Notes: a model not told the origin generated them from the letters alone. A stretch of 64,000 nt of DNA from JADJNW01 sp964526645 (GCA_964526645.1 CAZGJN010000012.1:22830-86829), one strand, 5' to 3'; counted from the first letter of the stretch, positions 9,040 to 18,551 are shown. Made by a program: numbers and translations.

Positions 9040-10512
9040 TTAGCGCAACACTTTCCACCAAGGTGAAACTTTCACATGAGGCACTTTCAATTCAAGGTCA
9101 TCTTTTATCAGTAACTTGAGTGCTAATTGGGATGCAATCGCTGCTTCTGTTTTGGACTGCTTGGTGAGGGCTTCCGGTGTAAAATATTTTTTCACAAAAT
9201 TAGTGTCAAACTGCCCTTTGATGAATGCTTCGTGTTCCATGACAAAGCGCCCAAATGGCAGGGTAGTTGCTACGCCTTTCACCGCATAGTGGTCAATCGC
9301 TTCAATCATGCGGCGTATGGCTGCCTCCCGATTGATACCCCACACAATGAGCTTGGATAAAAGCGGATCGTAGTAGATGGGCACTTCCATGCCTTCTTCA
9401 TAGCCGCCATCCACGCGGATGTATTTGCCCTTAGGCAGACGATAATGTTCTAACAAACCAACATTGGGCAGGAAGTTATTCAGGGGGTCTTCCGCGCACA
9501 CACGCAGCTCAATAGCGTGCCCATGAATGCGAAGGTCTTCCTGTTTAATCTCCAATTGCTCCCCTCTGGCAATGCGGATTTGCTGCTCTACCAAATCCAG
9601 TCCAGTGATATATTCCGTGACCGGATGCTCCACTTGAAGGCGGGTATTCATTTCCAAAAAGTAGAAATTCAATTGATCGTCCACGAGGAATTCCACCGTA
9701 CCGGCACCGAGGTAATCGCAGGATTTAGCAACTTTTACCGCTGCTTCACCCATAGCGAGCCGAATATCAGGAGTAAGCACGGAAGATGGCGCTTCTTCCA
9801 CGACTTTCTGGTGTCGGCGCTGGATACTACATTCCCGTTCAAAAAGATAGATCACATTGCCGTGCGCGTCTGCCAGGATTTGTATTTCGATGTGCCGAGG
9901 AGAGGTGACAAATTTTTCGATAAAAACAGAGCCATCCCCAAAGGCTGAAATCGCTTCGCTAATGGCGCGTTCCATTTGTTCTTGCAGTTCGCCCTCGTGT
10001 TCTACTACACGCATCCCTTTGCCACCGCCACCTGCCGATGCCTTAATCAATACGGGGTAGCCCACTTCTTTAGCCACTTTTTTAGCTTCCTCCACATCAT
10101 CAATGGCATGATCCACCCCAGGCACCATCGGGATACCAAAACGTTTGGCGGCTTCTTTAGCGGCAAGCTTACTGCCCATCATATCAATGGATTTTGGACT
10201 TGGGCCGATGAAAATCATTCCGGCATCCTGCACCATTTGAGAAAACTTGGCATTTTCACTCAAAAAGCCATACCCTGGGTGAATCGCATCCACGCCAAAT
10301 TGTTTGGCGACCTCAATAATTTTATCCCCTCGCAAATAAGATTGAGCAGAAGGTGCTTCGCCAATGTACACAGCTTCGTCGGCAAAGCGGGTGTGCAAAG
10401 CAGTTCTATCGGCATCCGAATAAACGGCCACCGTTTTGATGCCCATTTTGCGGGCAGTTTTCATCACGCGGATAGCGATTTCGCCGCGATTGGCTATCAG
10501 TATTTTTTTCAT
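9040..10512 (-). CDS. accC: Biotin carboxylase subunit of an acyl-CoA carboxylase
   Basis: A 490-residue ATP-grasp enzyme that carboxylates biotin on its carrier protein. Motifs: the N-terminal KKILIANRGEIAIRVMKTAR, ATP-binding KASAGGGGKGMRVV, the FIEKF and ECSIQRRHQK segments, catalytic FLEMNTRLQVEHPVTE, and the C-terminal biotin-carboxylase domain. The length is slightly above bacterial AccC (~450), with no fused biotinyl or carboxyltransferase domain, so partner subunits must be encoded elsewhere. It could serve acetyl-, propionyl- or methylcrotonyl-CoA carboxylase. The HMG-CoA lyase at 62 kb would fit the last, but they are far apart. Confidence 0.93.
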   Translation of the reverse strand: MKKILIANRGEIAIRVMKTARKMGIKTVAVYSDADRTALHTRFADEAVYIGEAPSAQSYLRGDKIIEVAKQFGVDAIHPGYGFLSENAKFSQMVQDAGMIFIGPSPKSIDMMGSKLAAKEAAKRFGIPMVPGVDHAIDDVEEAKKVAKEVGYPVLIKASAGGGGKGMRVVEHEGELQEQMERAISEAISAFGDGSVFIEKFVTSPRHIEIQILADAHGNVIYLFERECSIQRRHQKVVEEAPSSVLTPDIRLAMGEAAVKVAKSCDYLGAGTVEFLVDDQLNFYFLEMNTRLQVEHPVTEYITGLDLVEQQIRIARGEQLEIKQEDLRIHGHAIELRVCAEDPLNNFLPNVGLLEHYRLPKGKYIRVDGGYEEGMEVPIYYDPLLSKLIVWGINREAAIRRMIEAIDHYAVKGVATTLPFGRFVMEHEAFIKGQFDTNFVKKYFTPEALTKQSKTEAAIASQLALKLLIKDDLELKVPHVKVSPWWKVLR

Positions 10513-10642
10513 ATAGAAAGGACATTTAAAGGCATTCGTATGTTCACTAATTCAAAAGCGAAGTTAAAAAAACAAAGTCCTTGACTGCATGCCAAAGACT
10601 TGTTTTGATTGATGATTTTTCTCATCTGTTATTTCAAACTTC

Positions 10643-11398
10643 CTATTTCACCTTGCTCATAGCAGCGTCATATTGTATATCCACTTCTTCCCAATTCACT
10701 ACATTCCAGAAAGCTTTGATATAATCAGCGCGTTTGTTTTGATACTTGAGGTAATAGGCGTGTTCCCACACATCAATGCCCAACACGGGTGTGCTGTATT
10801 GCTTTTTCACTACATTTTTCATCAGTGGATTGTCCTGATTGGCAGTAGAAGTGAGCAATAATTCCCCTTTTTTATTGACACAAAGCCAAGCCCAGCCAGA
10901 GCCAAAGCGCCCGGTCGCTTCCGCAGCAAACATTTCCTTGAATTTTTCAAACGAACCAAATTTTGTACTGATCGCTTTGGCTACATCGCCTTTTGGTTCG
11001 CCGCCGCCGTTTTTAGAGAGCAGCTTCCAAAACATAGTATGATTGAAATGCCCGCCGCCGTTGTTGCGTACTGCCATATCACCAGGTTTTACAGCCATTA
11101 CAAGTTGTTCAATGCTCATCGTGGCGTAGGGCGTGCCGGTCACAGCCTTGTTCAGATTCGTCACATAAGCAGCGTGGTGGCGGTCGTGGTGAATCTCCAT
11201 GGTCATTTTATCAATATGCGGCTCGAGGGCATCAAAGGAATAGGGCAAAGCGGCTAAAGAGAATGGCCCGTTATTTTGCTGAAAATCAATGTCATCAGCG
11301 GTGTTTTCCATGTCTTCCCTCGACCAAGCTGCGAAGGGGCTGAGCAGGGTAGCAGTCGTAAAAAAGAATCCACTTTTTAGAAAGGCTCTTTTGTTCAT
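10643..11398 (-). CDS. Exported Fe/Mn superoxide dismutase
   Basis: The product (251 residues) has an N-terminal export signal (MNKRAFLKSGFFFTTATLL), then the SOD domain from LPYSFDALEPHIDKMTMEIH. The metal ligands sit in MEIHHDRHHAAYV, GGGHFNHTMFW and DVWEHAYYLKYQ (D and H). The GGGHFNH form suggests manganese or cambialistic use. The KRAFLKSG start resembles a Tat signal with KR in place of RR, so export of the folded enzyme by Tat is possible but not certain. Periplasmic removal of superoxide is the likely role. The gene precedes accC on the same strand with a 130-base gap. Confidence 0.92.
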   Translation of the reverse strand: MNKRAFLKSGFFFTTATLLSPFAAWSREDMENTADDIDFQQNNGPFSLAALPYSFDALEPHIDKMTMEIHHDRHHAAYVTNLNKAVTGTPYATMSIEQLVMAVKPGDMAVRNNGGGHFNHTMFWKLLSKNGGGEPKGDVAKAISTKFGSFEKFKEMFAAEATGRFGSGWAWLCVNKKGELLLTSTANQDNPLMKNVVKKQYSTPVLGIDVWEHAYYLKYQNKRADYIKAFWNVVNWEEVDIQYDAAMSKVK

Positions 11399-11530
11399 AA
11401 CAGTAGAATTTTGATGGTAAATCTTATTTTGAATTAAATTTGTTCTTTCTTTGAAGAAGGTAATTGCGGGCAGGATTGTTGCCCAAATGATAAAGGAAAA
11501 GTAAAAAATCTAAAATAGTTGACCAAAAAT

Positions 11531-13636
11531 ATGGCGCACAATATTATAGAATTAAAGGTAGAAGGGATGACTTGTGTCAACTGCGCGGCAAGCGTCACCA
11601 GGTTTTTGGAACGCAAAGGACTCAAGGATGTGTATGTCAATTTTTCTACAAATGAGGTTCGGTTTGTTCAGGGAGAGCAGCCGGTGGCGCTCGATGTTAT
11701 CAAGGCGGGTGTTCAAAAATTGGGTTATACCGTTGTAGAAGAAGCCAGGGCGAAGGGTTGGTGGAATTTGGAGCGCCAATTGCTTGTGAGTGCTATCTTC
11801 ACAGCACCACTGCTGCTGGGGCATATCCTGATGTCTTTGGGTGTACACTTGAGTTTTATGCACAACAACTGGCTACAATTCGCGCTTTGTTTGCCGGTTT
11901 TTGTCATTGGTGTTTTTCATTTTGGCAAAAGTGCCTGGAATGGCTTGATCCGAACGGGTGTAGCCAATATGGATGTACTGATTTTTGTGGGCAGTACAGC
12001 AGCCTTTATTTACAGCCTGATCGGGACGATTTTGCAAGCGCCAAATTATATTTTCTACGAAACGGCAGCTACGATTATCACCCTTGTACTACTTGGCAAT
12101 TGGTTTGAAAAACGCGCCGTACAGCAGACCACTACGGCCATCGGCGAATTGACTAAACTCCAGGTAGAACGCGCCAAACGCATCATGCCTTCTGGAGCGT
12201 TGATTACCCTCAATCGGGATGAGATTCGAGTCGGCGACCTTTTGCAGGTGAATGAAGGGGATAAAATTCCGCTGGACGGGCTGATTATCTCAGGACAGGC
12301 ATTTGTGGATGAATCCATGCTTACGGGCGAAAGTATGCCTGTTGAAAAAACTGTAAATGACAAAGTAATTGGGGCCTCCTTAGTGAAATCGGGCAATTTG
12401 CAAATGCAGGTGACTGCGGTTGGCAGAGATACTGTTTTGAGTCAAATGATTGAATTGGTGAAAACTGCCCAGCAGGATAAACCCGCTATTCAACGCCTTG
12501 CGGATAAAGTCAGCGCGATTTTTGTGCCGGTGGTGCTGAGCATCTCCCTGCTGACATTTCTGTTGGGGCACTTTGCCTTTGATTTGACGCTTCAAAAAGC
12601 CTTGATGAGCGCTATCGCTGTACTCGTCATCTCCTGCCCTTGTGCGATGGGCTTGGCAACCCCTACCGCTGTGATGGTGGGAGTAGGGCGTATGGCGAAG
12701 CATGGCATTTTGGTAAAAGGGGGAGCTACGCTTGAGATTCTCTCTCACATTAAAAATATTGTTTTTGATAAAACCGGCACCTTGACAACAGGAATATTCA
12801 AAGTAAAAAATATCGAATACCATACGCCCAACCAGGCATTTGCCGATTCCTTAATCTACAAATTGGAACAACATTCTTCACACCCGATTGCACAGTCTTT
12901 AGTGGTAGCGATGGCTTCTCGTGCAAATGGATTGGAAATCAACGGATTAAAAGTGGAAGAGCATAAAGGGATCGGGGTGTATGCGCAGGATGCCCACGGG
13001 AATACCTATCGCCTGGTGAACCACCCATCGCAGCAATCTTCGGCAACACTTCACTTGGCGCTTTTAAAAAATGAACAATTATTGGCAAGCCTTGAAATGA
13101 CAGACAGCCTAAAGCCCGAAGCACATGCTACTATTCAGTTTTTACAAAAAGCAGGGGTCAATCCTATTATTTTGAGTGGCGACCGACAAACGCGCACGGC
13201 TGCCATTGCTCAACAGCTCGGCATTGCTACATGTTATGCAGAAAAACATCCGGAAGAAAAACTACAAATCATAGAACAATTGTCGAAAAATGCACCTACC
13301 GCCATGGTCGGGGATGGTATCAATGATGCGCCAGCCTTAGCAAAAGCAACCCTCGGTATTTCCCTCAGCAATGCTTCGCAAGTCGCTATTCAATCGGCAC
13401 AAATCGTTTTGCTCAATGGTAATTTGAGTCATTTGCCAACAGCCTTTGCCATTGCTCGGCACACGGTGCGCACCATCAAGCAAAATTTGTTCTGGGCATT
13501 TGCATACAATATTGTTGCCATCCCAATTGCAGCACTCGGCTTTCTTAGCCCCATGTGGGGCGCTTTGTTTATGGCATTTTCGGATGTAGTGGTTATCGGA
13601 AATTCCATTCGGCTGAAGCACAAACGGGTGATTTAA
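11531..13636 (+). CDS. copA: Copper-translocating P1B-type ATPase
   Basis: An inner-membrane pump of 701 residues that exports Cu(I). One heavy-metal-associated domain leads (GMTCVNCAASV). Then come transmembrane helices, the actuator TGESMPVEK, the membrane metal site SCPCAMGLATP, the phosphorylation site DKTGTLT, the SSHPIAQS nucleotide-site motif, and GDGINDAPAL. The last helices carry FWAFAYN and a MAFSD stretch, consistent with subgroup P1B-1 (copper). The start ATG at 11531 is used; an in-frame TTG four codons earlier is unlikely. It is divergent from the superoxide dismutase gene, which suits metal and oxidative stress, but no shared operator is obvious. Confidence 0.95.
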   Translation: MAHNIIELKVEGMTCVNCAASVTRFLERKGLKDVYVNFSTNEVRFVQGEQPVALDVIKAGVQKLGYTVVEEARAKGWWNLERQLLVSAIFTAPLLLGHILMSLGVHLSFMHNNWLQFALCLPVFVIGVFHFGKSAWNGLIRTGVANMDVLIFVGSTAAFIYSLIGTILQAPNYIFYETAATIITLVLLGNWFEKRAVQQTTTAIGELTKLQVERAKRIMPSGALITLNRDEIRVGDLLQVNEGDKIPLDGLIISGQAFVDESMLTGESMPVEKTVNDKVIGASLVKSGNLQMQVTAVGRDTVLSQMIELVKTAQQDKPAIQRLADKVSAIFVPVVLSISLLTFLLGHFAFDLTLQKALMSAIAVLVISCPCAMGLATPTAVMVGVGRMAKHGILVKGGATLEILSHIKNIVFDKTGTLTTGIFKVKNIEYHTPNQAFADSLIYKLEQHSSHPIAQSLVVAMASRANGLEINGLKVEEHKGIGVYAQDAHGNTYRLVNHPSQQSSATLHLALLKNEQLLASLEMTDSLKPEAHATIQFLQKAGVNPIILSGDRQTRTAAIAQQLGIATCYAEKHPEEKLQIIEQLSKNAPTAMVGDGINDAPALAKATLGISLSNASQVAIQSAQIVLLNGNLSHLPTAFAIARHTVRTIKQNLFWAFAYNIVAIPIAALGFLSPMWGALFMAFSDVVVIGNSIRLKHKRVI

Positions 13637-13712
13637 AAGTTTGGTAGTCTAACGTTTCGGGGCTTACTTTGTGTCTTCAAAATCTAACACTTTTTAAATA
13701 TCAAATTGGATA

Positions 13713-14066
13713 ATGAGCGAAATCACTAAACAATCTCAAATCAACATAATCGTTGGGCTCGATGCCCAAAACATCCCCATCAGCATCCACTGGCAGGCAA
13801 ATGACGCGCCGGGCGCACGGGCACCCCAGGAATGCAAAGCGATGTTGCTTTCCCTTTTTGATGAAGTGAATAAAGAAACGCTGAAAATTGACCTCTGGAC
13901 GAAAGATATGCAGGTGATCGAAATGGATCGCTTTTTCTTTCAGACCCTGCGCGCTTTAGCGGACACCTACTACCGCGCTACCCAGCATGCCCAACTTGCC
14001 GCTGATATGCAGCGTTTTGTGCAATATTTTGGAGAACAAACCGAGATTTTGCCCAAAACGCAATAG
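13713..14066 (+). CDS. gldC: Gliding motility protein GldC
   Basis: A 117-residue cytoplasmic protein matching GldC from memory: an N-terminal INIIVGLDAQNIPISIHWQA, then KAMLLSLFDEVNKETLKIDL, then WTKDMQVIEMDRFFFQTL and ADTYYRATQ. GldC is associated with Bacteroidota gliding and the type IX secretion apparatus; its precise job is not established. Two T9SS cargo proteins elsewhere in the window fit an active system. The gene is followed by the SRP RNA, which has its own promoter. Confidence 0.9.
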   Translation: MSEITKQSQINIIVGLDAQNIPISIHWQANDAPGARAPQECKAMLLSLFDEVNKETLKIDLWTKDMQVIEMDRFFFQTLRALADTYYRATQHAQLAADMQRFVQYFGEQTEILPKTQ

Positions 14067-14106
14067 AAAAATTGGACTTTCAAACTGGGCAGGCTTTTAA
14101 AAATAA

Positions 14107-14138
14107 TTTGCATTTTCTCAAAAGACATGCTATCTTTG
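14107..14138 (+). promoter_or_regulatory. Promoter of the SRP RNA gene
   Basis: An almost ideal Bacteroidota promoter: -33 box TTTG (14107-14110), a 20-base spacer, -7 box TATCTTTG (14131-14138). The RNA begins about 6 bases downstream, which anchors the call. Confidence 0.8.
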
Positions 14139-14144
14139 CGCTCT

Positions 14145-14237
14145 GGTGAGCCCACACGACCAGCTCCCTCTGAACCCCCCCAGGGCGGAAACGCAGCAAG
14201 GGTAGGGGGTCGTAGCGGTGCGATGTGTCAGCTCACC
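14145..14237 (+). ncRNA. ffs: Signal recognition particle RNA (4.5S-like)
   Basis: The terminal stem GGTGAGC (from 14145) pairs with GCTCACC (ending 14237). The apical Ffh-binding domain is clear: CAGGGCGGAAACGCAGCAAGG with the GGAAAC loop and the conserved AGCAAGGGT strand. At ~93 nt it is the small bacterial SRP RNA. It works with Ffh in co-translational membrane targeting. Exact ends may differ by a few bases. Confidence 0.93.
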
Positions 14238-14323
14238 TCATTAACATAACACTCAGACCTACCCCAAAACATTGTCCCTTACCTAATCCCAAAACGTTAT
14301 TTCTTTTTGAAAATAATACATTG

Positions 14324-14992
14324 ATGAAGTTTTTTATTGATACAGCAAGCCTCGATCAAATTAAAGAAGCCAAAGACCTGGGCATCCTGGATGGTGTGAC
14401 AACCAATCCGTCGTTGATGGCAAAAGAGGGTATTATTGGCGAGGAAAATATCCTGAAGCATTACGAAAAAATTTGTGCTTTGGTGGATGGGGATGTGAGC
14501 GCTGAGGTGATTGCCACTGATTTTGAAGGAATTATAAAAGAAGGGAAAATACTGGCGCAAATAGCGGACAACATCGTGGTGAAAGTGCCCATGATTAAAG
14601 ATGGCGTAAAAGCGTTGGCTTTCTTTTACGAAGAAAATATTCGTACCAATTGCACCTTAGTGTTTTCGGCGGGGCAGGCGATTCTGGCTGCTAAAGCGGG
14701 TGCTACTTACTTGTCGCCTTTTATTGGAAGAATTGATGATATTTCCTGGGATGGAATTGAATTAATTCGCGAAATTGCCGAAATTTACGCTGTGCAAGGT
14801 TTTGATACCCAGATTTTGGCAGCTTCCATCCGCAATGCCAAGCATATCGTGGATGCTGCAAAAGCGGGTGCTGACGTAGTGACCTGCCCGCTCTCGGCGA
14901 TTCTGGGATTGCTTAAACATCCACTAACGGACATTGGCCTGGAGCAATTCCTCGCCGATCATAAAAAAGCAAATGAGCTTGTTTTAAAATAG
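14324..14992 (+). CDS. tal: Transaldolase, FSA/TalC type
   Basis: The 222-residue TIM-barrel enzyme moves three-carbon units between sugar phosphates. It starts MKFFIDTASLDQIKEAKDLG and carries DGVTTNPSL. The Schiff-base lysine sits in NIVVKVPM, and TNCTLVFSAGQA and SPFIGRIDDISWDG follow, all typical of the short TalC/fructose-6-phosphate aldolase class. The ATG at 14324 is chosen; the open frame runs back into the SRP RNA gene and is not coding there. With transketolase at 1-3 kb it completes the non-oxidative pentose phosphate branch. A terminator follows. Confidence 0.95.
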   Translation: MKFFIDTASLDQIKEAKDLGILDGVTTNPSLMAKEGIIGEENILKHYEKICALVDGDVSAEVIATDFEGIIKEGKILAQIADNIVVKVPMIKDGVKALAFFYEENIRTNCTLVFSAGQAILAAKAGATYLSPFIGRIDDISWDGIELIREIAEIYAVQGFDTQILAASIRNAKHIVDAAKAGADVVTCPLSAILGLLKHPLTDIGLEQFLADHKKANELVLK

Positions 14993-15014
14993 AGGCTATC
15001 TTTTTACCAATTGA

Positions 15015-15048
15015 AGGAGCAAATCGTCAAAGATTCTGCTCCTTTTTT
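15015..15048 (+). terminator. Intrinsic terminator after transaldolase
   Basis: AGGAGCA (15015-15021) pairs with TGCTCCT (15037-15043), the stem is extended by AATC/GATT, and TTTTTT follows. It lies between convergent genes. Confidence 0.88.
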
Positions 15049-15051
15049 ATG

Positions 15052-15825
15052 CTACCCTAAAAATCTACTGGTGAGTATTTTCAAAAAATTGCGCGACTCC
15101 CGCCACAAAATTTTCAGACCCATCGTGCTGAAGGTAATGCCTTCTTTCAAGTGTACGGGTACGGCATACACGGGCATTTTGCCATTTGCCAGCACCAAAA
15201 ATTCGAGGTCGAATAAAAAACGCTGGATACTTGTCTTCAAAAAAATCGCTTTACCTCTTGCGTCAAAGCCTTTTAAACCACATTGCGAATCTTCCACTGG
15301 CACGTTGAGCAACTGCCGGATAAACCAACGAAAGCTTCTGGATAATACTTTGCGAAACCAGGGTACTTTTTCATAATAGGCGGTGCTGCGATGCCCTACG
15401 ACAATACCCGGTTGTTGGTGCAGCGCAGCTTCAATTGCCAGCATGCTTTCCAGGGTGTAAGGAAAATCTACATCCGTGAAAATATAAAAATCACTCTCGC
15501 TCTGGCGCACGCCTTCGCGCAATGCCTGCCCTTTGCCGCGATTTTGGGCATAACTGATGAGTGTAAGATCGGGTATGAATTGGCGTAGGTGCTGTAAATC
15601 AGCTGCTTGGATATTTTCAGTAGAACCATCATTGACGAAAGTGAGGCAAATTCTTTCGGACACAGCGTGTTGGCAGAATTCCAAGAAATGCTCAGCAACC
15701 CGTTGCGCCCATCCCGGACGCGGATTGTAGCAAGGGATGATGATCGTAAGTGAAATCGCGGAAGTTTGGGCGTTCAAGTCTGCTGCAATTGATTCGAGGC
15801 GAAAGATATGACTTTTACCACTCAA
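15052..15825 (-). CDS. Family 2 glycosyltransferase
   Basis: The protein (257 residues) has a GT-A fold: SLTIIIPCYNP at the start, TFVNDGSTENI, NRGKGQALREGVRQ, then FTDVDFPY, which provides the metal-binding DxD. The C-terminal part (EDSQCGLKGFDARGKAIF, LFDLEFLVLANG) resembles dolichyl-phosphate/undecaprenyl-phosphate sugar transferases of the DPG synthase class. It lacks C-terminal membrane helices. The likely role is making a lipid-linked or surface sugar; the acceptor is unknown. The start is uncertain (TTG at 15825; no suitable ATG). It lies 20 bases downstream of the BatA-type gene on the same strand. Confidence 0.88.
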   Translation of the reverse strand: MSGKSHIFRLESIAADLNAQTSAISLTIIIPCYNPRPGWAQRVAEHFLEFCQHAVSERICLTFVNDGSTENIQAADLQHLRQFIPDLTLISYAQNRGKGQALREGVRQSESDFYIFTDVDFPYTLESMLAIEAALHQQPGIVVGHRSTAYYEKVPWFRKVLSRSFRWFIRQLLNVPVEDSQCGLKGFDARGKAIFLKTSIQRFLFDLEFLVLANGKMPVYAVPVHLKEGITFSTMGLKILWRESRNFLKILTSRFLG

Positions 15826-15845
15826 AGATCAAACTTCCCAATATT

Positions 15846-17876
15846 TTAAACCTTCCAAAATCGGAGGAGCAATACTTCTGCTGCCAAAAAAGCTAATGCC
15901 AGTATCAGGCACCAGCGCCACAGCACAATACCTTGACTCCTTTCTTCAATTTTTGCCGTCAACACAGCTTCTTCCAGCACATCAATAACGGTTAGATTGG
16001 GGCGCAGCTGGCTTTTTAAAGCCTCCGATGTGACATAATCAAGGGCGGACTCTTTTCGGTCATAGTCAAAAGCATAAGTAGCCAGCGTAGAATCAGCACT
16101 CAAAAACAAATCGTAGAAACCTGCTTGTAATATCTGATTGCCAATACCTAAAAATGCCTTCGCGCCAATGATTCTTTGCTCAGGAATAAATTCGCCCTCC
16201 TCGCCGCGCAGTTTATATACCATATCCGTACTATTCAAAAAGTGCTCTGTTTCAATGACTTCATCGCGCCCAATCGTATAAGCAATTTTTTTAGCTCGAT
16301 TGGATGAAATCGCCATTTTGTACAACATCGGAATAAAAATCTCGCCACTTTGCGCTAAGTTGTTGAAAGATTCTTCCAGCGGTGCGGCACAAACGTATAA
16401 ATTGCCTTGACCAATGCGGTATTTTGAAAGAAAAGAACTTCCATCCCGATACGTCAATAGTTGCTCTTCTCCCCGTGCGTTACTCCGATTGGTTCGAAAA
16501 TTACCTTTGGTAACGGGCAAACGGAGATTGGCACTTTTATTTTCAAATACATCTCGGAAAATAAATTCTTCTGTATTGACAGAACCGACGTTTTTTTCAC
16601 CTTCTGCAAATGCTTGAAAATCATTGGCTGGAAAGCTATTCAAAAAAATGCGATAGGAATTCACATCAGCCTGCCGGGCAGGAAAGACGAGCACGTTGCC
16701 GCCGTTTTCTACATACTCTTTGAGTTCTGAGGCTAAACCCGAAGAAATAGCAAGCAGGTCATGCAGGATAATAAATTGATAACTTGGAAATTGGGAATAC
16801 TGAATATTTTTGGTGAATTGATTCGTCGCTTGAAAGTTGACCATACCAGCAAAAGCAGCATCTAAGTAGCGACTCGGTATTTGTTCGCTGATAATCAAGC
16901 TTTTAATCACTTCCGGTACCTCAAAACTAATAAAAAAATTGTCATCAAACTGAACAGGATAATCCGTGATAGCCAATGCCGCCGTATGCCAGCCCGTGCG
17001 CAGAGGAGTAATGGGCACTGTATCCGTCACAGCACTTTGTGCGGGGATATTCATGGTACCCACGGGCTTGTTTTGCCCCTCAAACCGAATACTCAAGCGT
17101 ACATTGTCGGCATCTTCCTTGCTATAATTTCGGATAGAGACCAAGAGGTTATTTGTTTGATTCAATAGCTGCACAGGTGCTTCAAACCAAGCAGAATCAA
17201 TACCTACATTGCGTTCTTGCACTGCCTGAAGCGGCACGAGGTTTACTTCAAGAAGCGTATCCTGAAAATTTTGTAAATCCGTAATGTTTTTTTGAAAATC
17301 AGATATTACATAAGCCGTTTGCGTCTCCGCCTTTCCGGTATTAAGTGCCTGTTGCTGGCGCGTCAGCACTTTAGAAAGATCGCGTGTAGCCGGCGAAATC
17401 TTGATTTCATCAATTAACTGCAGTGCATCTTCTTTGCTCACCAAACGTTGGTGCCGCCCTTCAAAATCATTTGTCAAAATCTGAAATTCATCTTCTACGC
17501 CGTAAGCTTGCACAATCTCACGCGCTCTTTGCTTCGCACGCTCCAAAAGGGGCGCTTCCTGGCTCAGGGCAGCCATGCTAAACGAATTATCTATAAAAAT
17601 ACTCAGGCTTTTTCGCCCTTGTTTCACTTCGGCATCTTGAGGAATAAAAGGCTGCGCAAAAGCCAACACCAAAAACAGCAGCGCCAATAGCCGAGTTATC
17701 AACACGAACAGGTTGCGGAGCTTGGAGCGCGCACTCGTTTCTTCCTTTACTTCCCGCAAAAAACGGACATTTGTGAAATACACTTTTTTGAACCGGCGAA
17801 AATAAAATAAGTGCAGGATAATCGGAATTGCTAAAGTCGCCAGCGCCAATAAAAATGTCGGGTATAAAAATTGCAT
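15846..17876 (-). CDS. BatA-domain membrane protein (aerotolerance-operon-like, vWA region)
   Basis: A membrane protein of 676 residues. The N terminus MQFLYPTFLLALATLAIPII...HLFYFRRFKKV is the BatA domain: a helix, a basic loop, a second helix (LFVLITRLLALLFLVLAFAQ). A von Willebrand-like part follows (SIFIDNSFSMAALS, a degenerate MIDAS DxSxS), then beta-rich and GATase1-like regions, and a final helix (GIVLWRWCLILALAFLAAEV). In Bacteroidota these genes usually sit near MoxR/Bat clusters; here only a glycosyltransferase follows. ATG 17876 is chosen because it starts the first membrane helix; the frame is open to 17951. Function is unproven. Confidence 0.85.
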   Translation of the reverse strand: MQFLYPTFLLALATLAIPIILHLFYFRRFKKVYFTNVRFLREVKEETSARSKLRNLFVLITRLLALLFLVLAFAQPFIPQDAEVKQGRKSLSIFIDNSFSMAALSQEAPLLERAKQRAREIVQAYGVEDEFQILTNDFEGRHQRLVSKEDALQLIDEIKISPATRDLSKVLTRQQQALNTGKAETQTAYVISDFQKNITDLQNFQDTLLEVNLVPLQAVQERNVGIDSAWFEAPVQLLNQTNNLLVSIRNYSKEDADNVRLSIRFEGQNKPVGTMNIPAQSAVTDTVPITPLRTGWHTAALAITDYPVQFDDNFFISFEVPEVIKSLIISEQIPSRYLDAAFAGMVNFQATNQFTKNIQYSQFPSYQFIILHDLLAISSGLASELKEYVENGGNVLVFPARQADVNSYRIFLNSFPANDFQAFAEGEKNVGSVNTEEFIFRDVFENKSANLRLPVTKGNFRTNRSNARGEEQLLTYRDGSSFLSKYRIGQGNLYVCAAPLEESFNNLAQSGEIFIPMLYKMAISSNRAKKIAYTIGRDEVIETEHFLNSTDMVYKLRGEEGEFIPEQRIIGAKAFLGIGNQILQAGFYDLFLSADSTLATYAFDYDRKESALDYVTSEALKSQLRPNLTVIDVLEEAVLTAKIEERSQGIVLWRWCLILALAFLAAEVLLLRFWKV

Positions 17877-18059
17877 GAACGATTGATTGTGAAACCGTGT
17901 ACGATTTGATCTTTCTTTCCTCAAACGCCAAAAATACAAAGTCAGTTGCAAATATCAAGTATTTCCTGCCTGCTGAAGTGTTATAGAAGGGTTAAAGGTG
18001 AAATCGAAAACCTGCCGAAGCAGTACCCCAGGCTTATGGCTTGTCGGTTTACAAAACCG

Positions 18060-18464
18060 GCAGTGTACTGAGGAAACTTGTTCGCCGCCTTGAAGATTTT
18101 GCTTTAGAATCCCAAGTGGGTGAGGTTTTCTTTGCCCCCGTGGATGTTGTATCAAGTAACGAAAACGCTCCGCAGCCTGACCTGATCTACATAAGCCAAG
18201 CCAATGCCGCCATCATAGATGAATAAGAAGGAATTGTAAATGGTATGCCCCATTTGGTCGTTGAAATTATTTCTCCAAGCTCCATTAAGCGCGATCGAAT
18301 TGAAAAAATGTCAATTTATGAACAATTCAAAATCAAAGAATACTGGCCCGTGGATCCCCAATAATCAAAGCATCGAAATTTATATTTTGAAAGATGACAA
18401 GTACGCCTTGCACGCTTTTGCGGATGCTACGGAAAAAGTGCTGGAGGGATTGGAAGTTTTGTAA
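18060..18464 (+). pseudogene. Broken Uma2-family (DUF820) nuclease-like gene
   Basis: Joined frames read like a Uma2 protein: FFAPVDVV, PDLIYISQANAAIIDE, then LVVEIISPSSIKRDRIEKMS and YEQFKIKEYW, then NQSIEIYILK and HAFADATEKVLEGLEVL. An in-frame TAA follows AAIIDE (about 18224). A one-base frameshift sits in the run of Cs after GTGGAT (about 18357), where VDP continues as NNQSIE in another frame. The N-terminal ~50 codons of a normal Uma2 protein are also unrecognisable. Uma2 genes belong to a PD-(D/E)XK-like family that often multiplies and decays in genomes. A sequencing error could explain the frameshift but not both lesions. Confidence 0.82.
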
Positions 18465-18491
18465 ATTGTACAGGAGAACTTCAGCCGCCTC

Positions 18492-18517
18492 CGTAATTGT
18501 AAGTCGTAAGTCCGTAG
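18492..18517. repeat. Heptamer-periodic degenerate repeat near the uvrA 3' end
   Basis: The stretch reads as GTAATT-GTAAGTC-GTAAGTC-CGTAG, a period of about 7 bases. A short palindrome GCTATGGCATAGC follows. It lies between the Uma2 pseudogene and the end of uvrA. Confidence 0.5.
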
Positions 18518-18551
18518 CTATGGCATAGCCATCCCTTCGGGAAAGCAGCCG

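Noticed and set aside
9976..10584. 202-codon plus-strand frame
   Set aside because: Antisense to the biotin carboxylase gene and its start region; no family-like features.
13638..13670. Possible third heptamer or GTAGTC-type repeat before gldC
   Set aside because: Only a single GGTAGTCTAACGTTT stretch with no clear second unit; too weak to list.
14225..14323. N-terminal extension of transaldolase
   Set aside because: It overlaps the SRP RNA 3' stem; the family start is at 14324.
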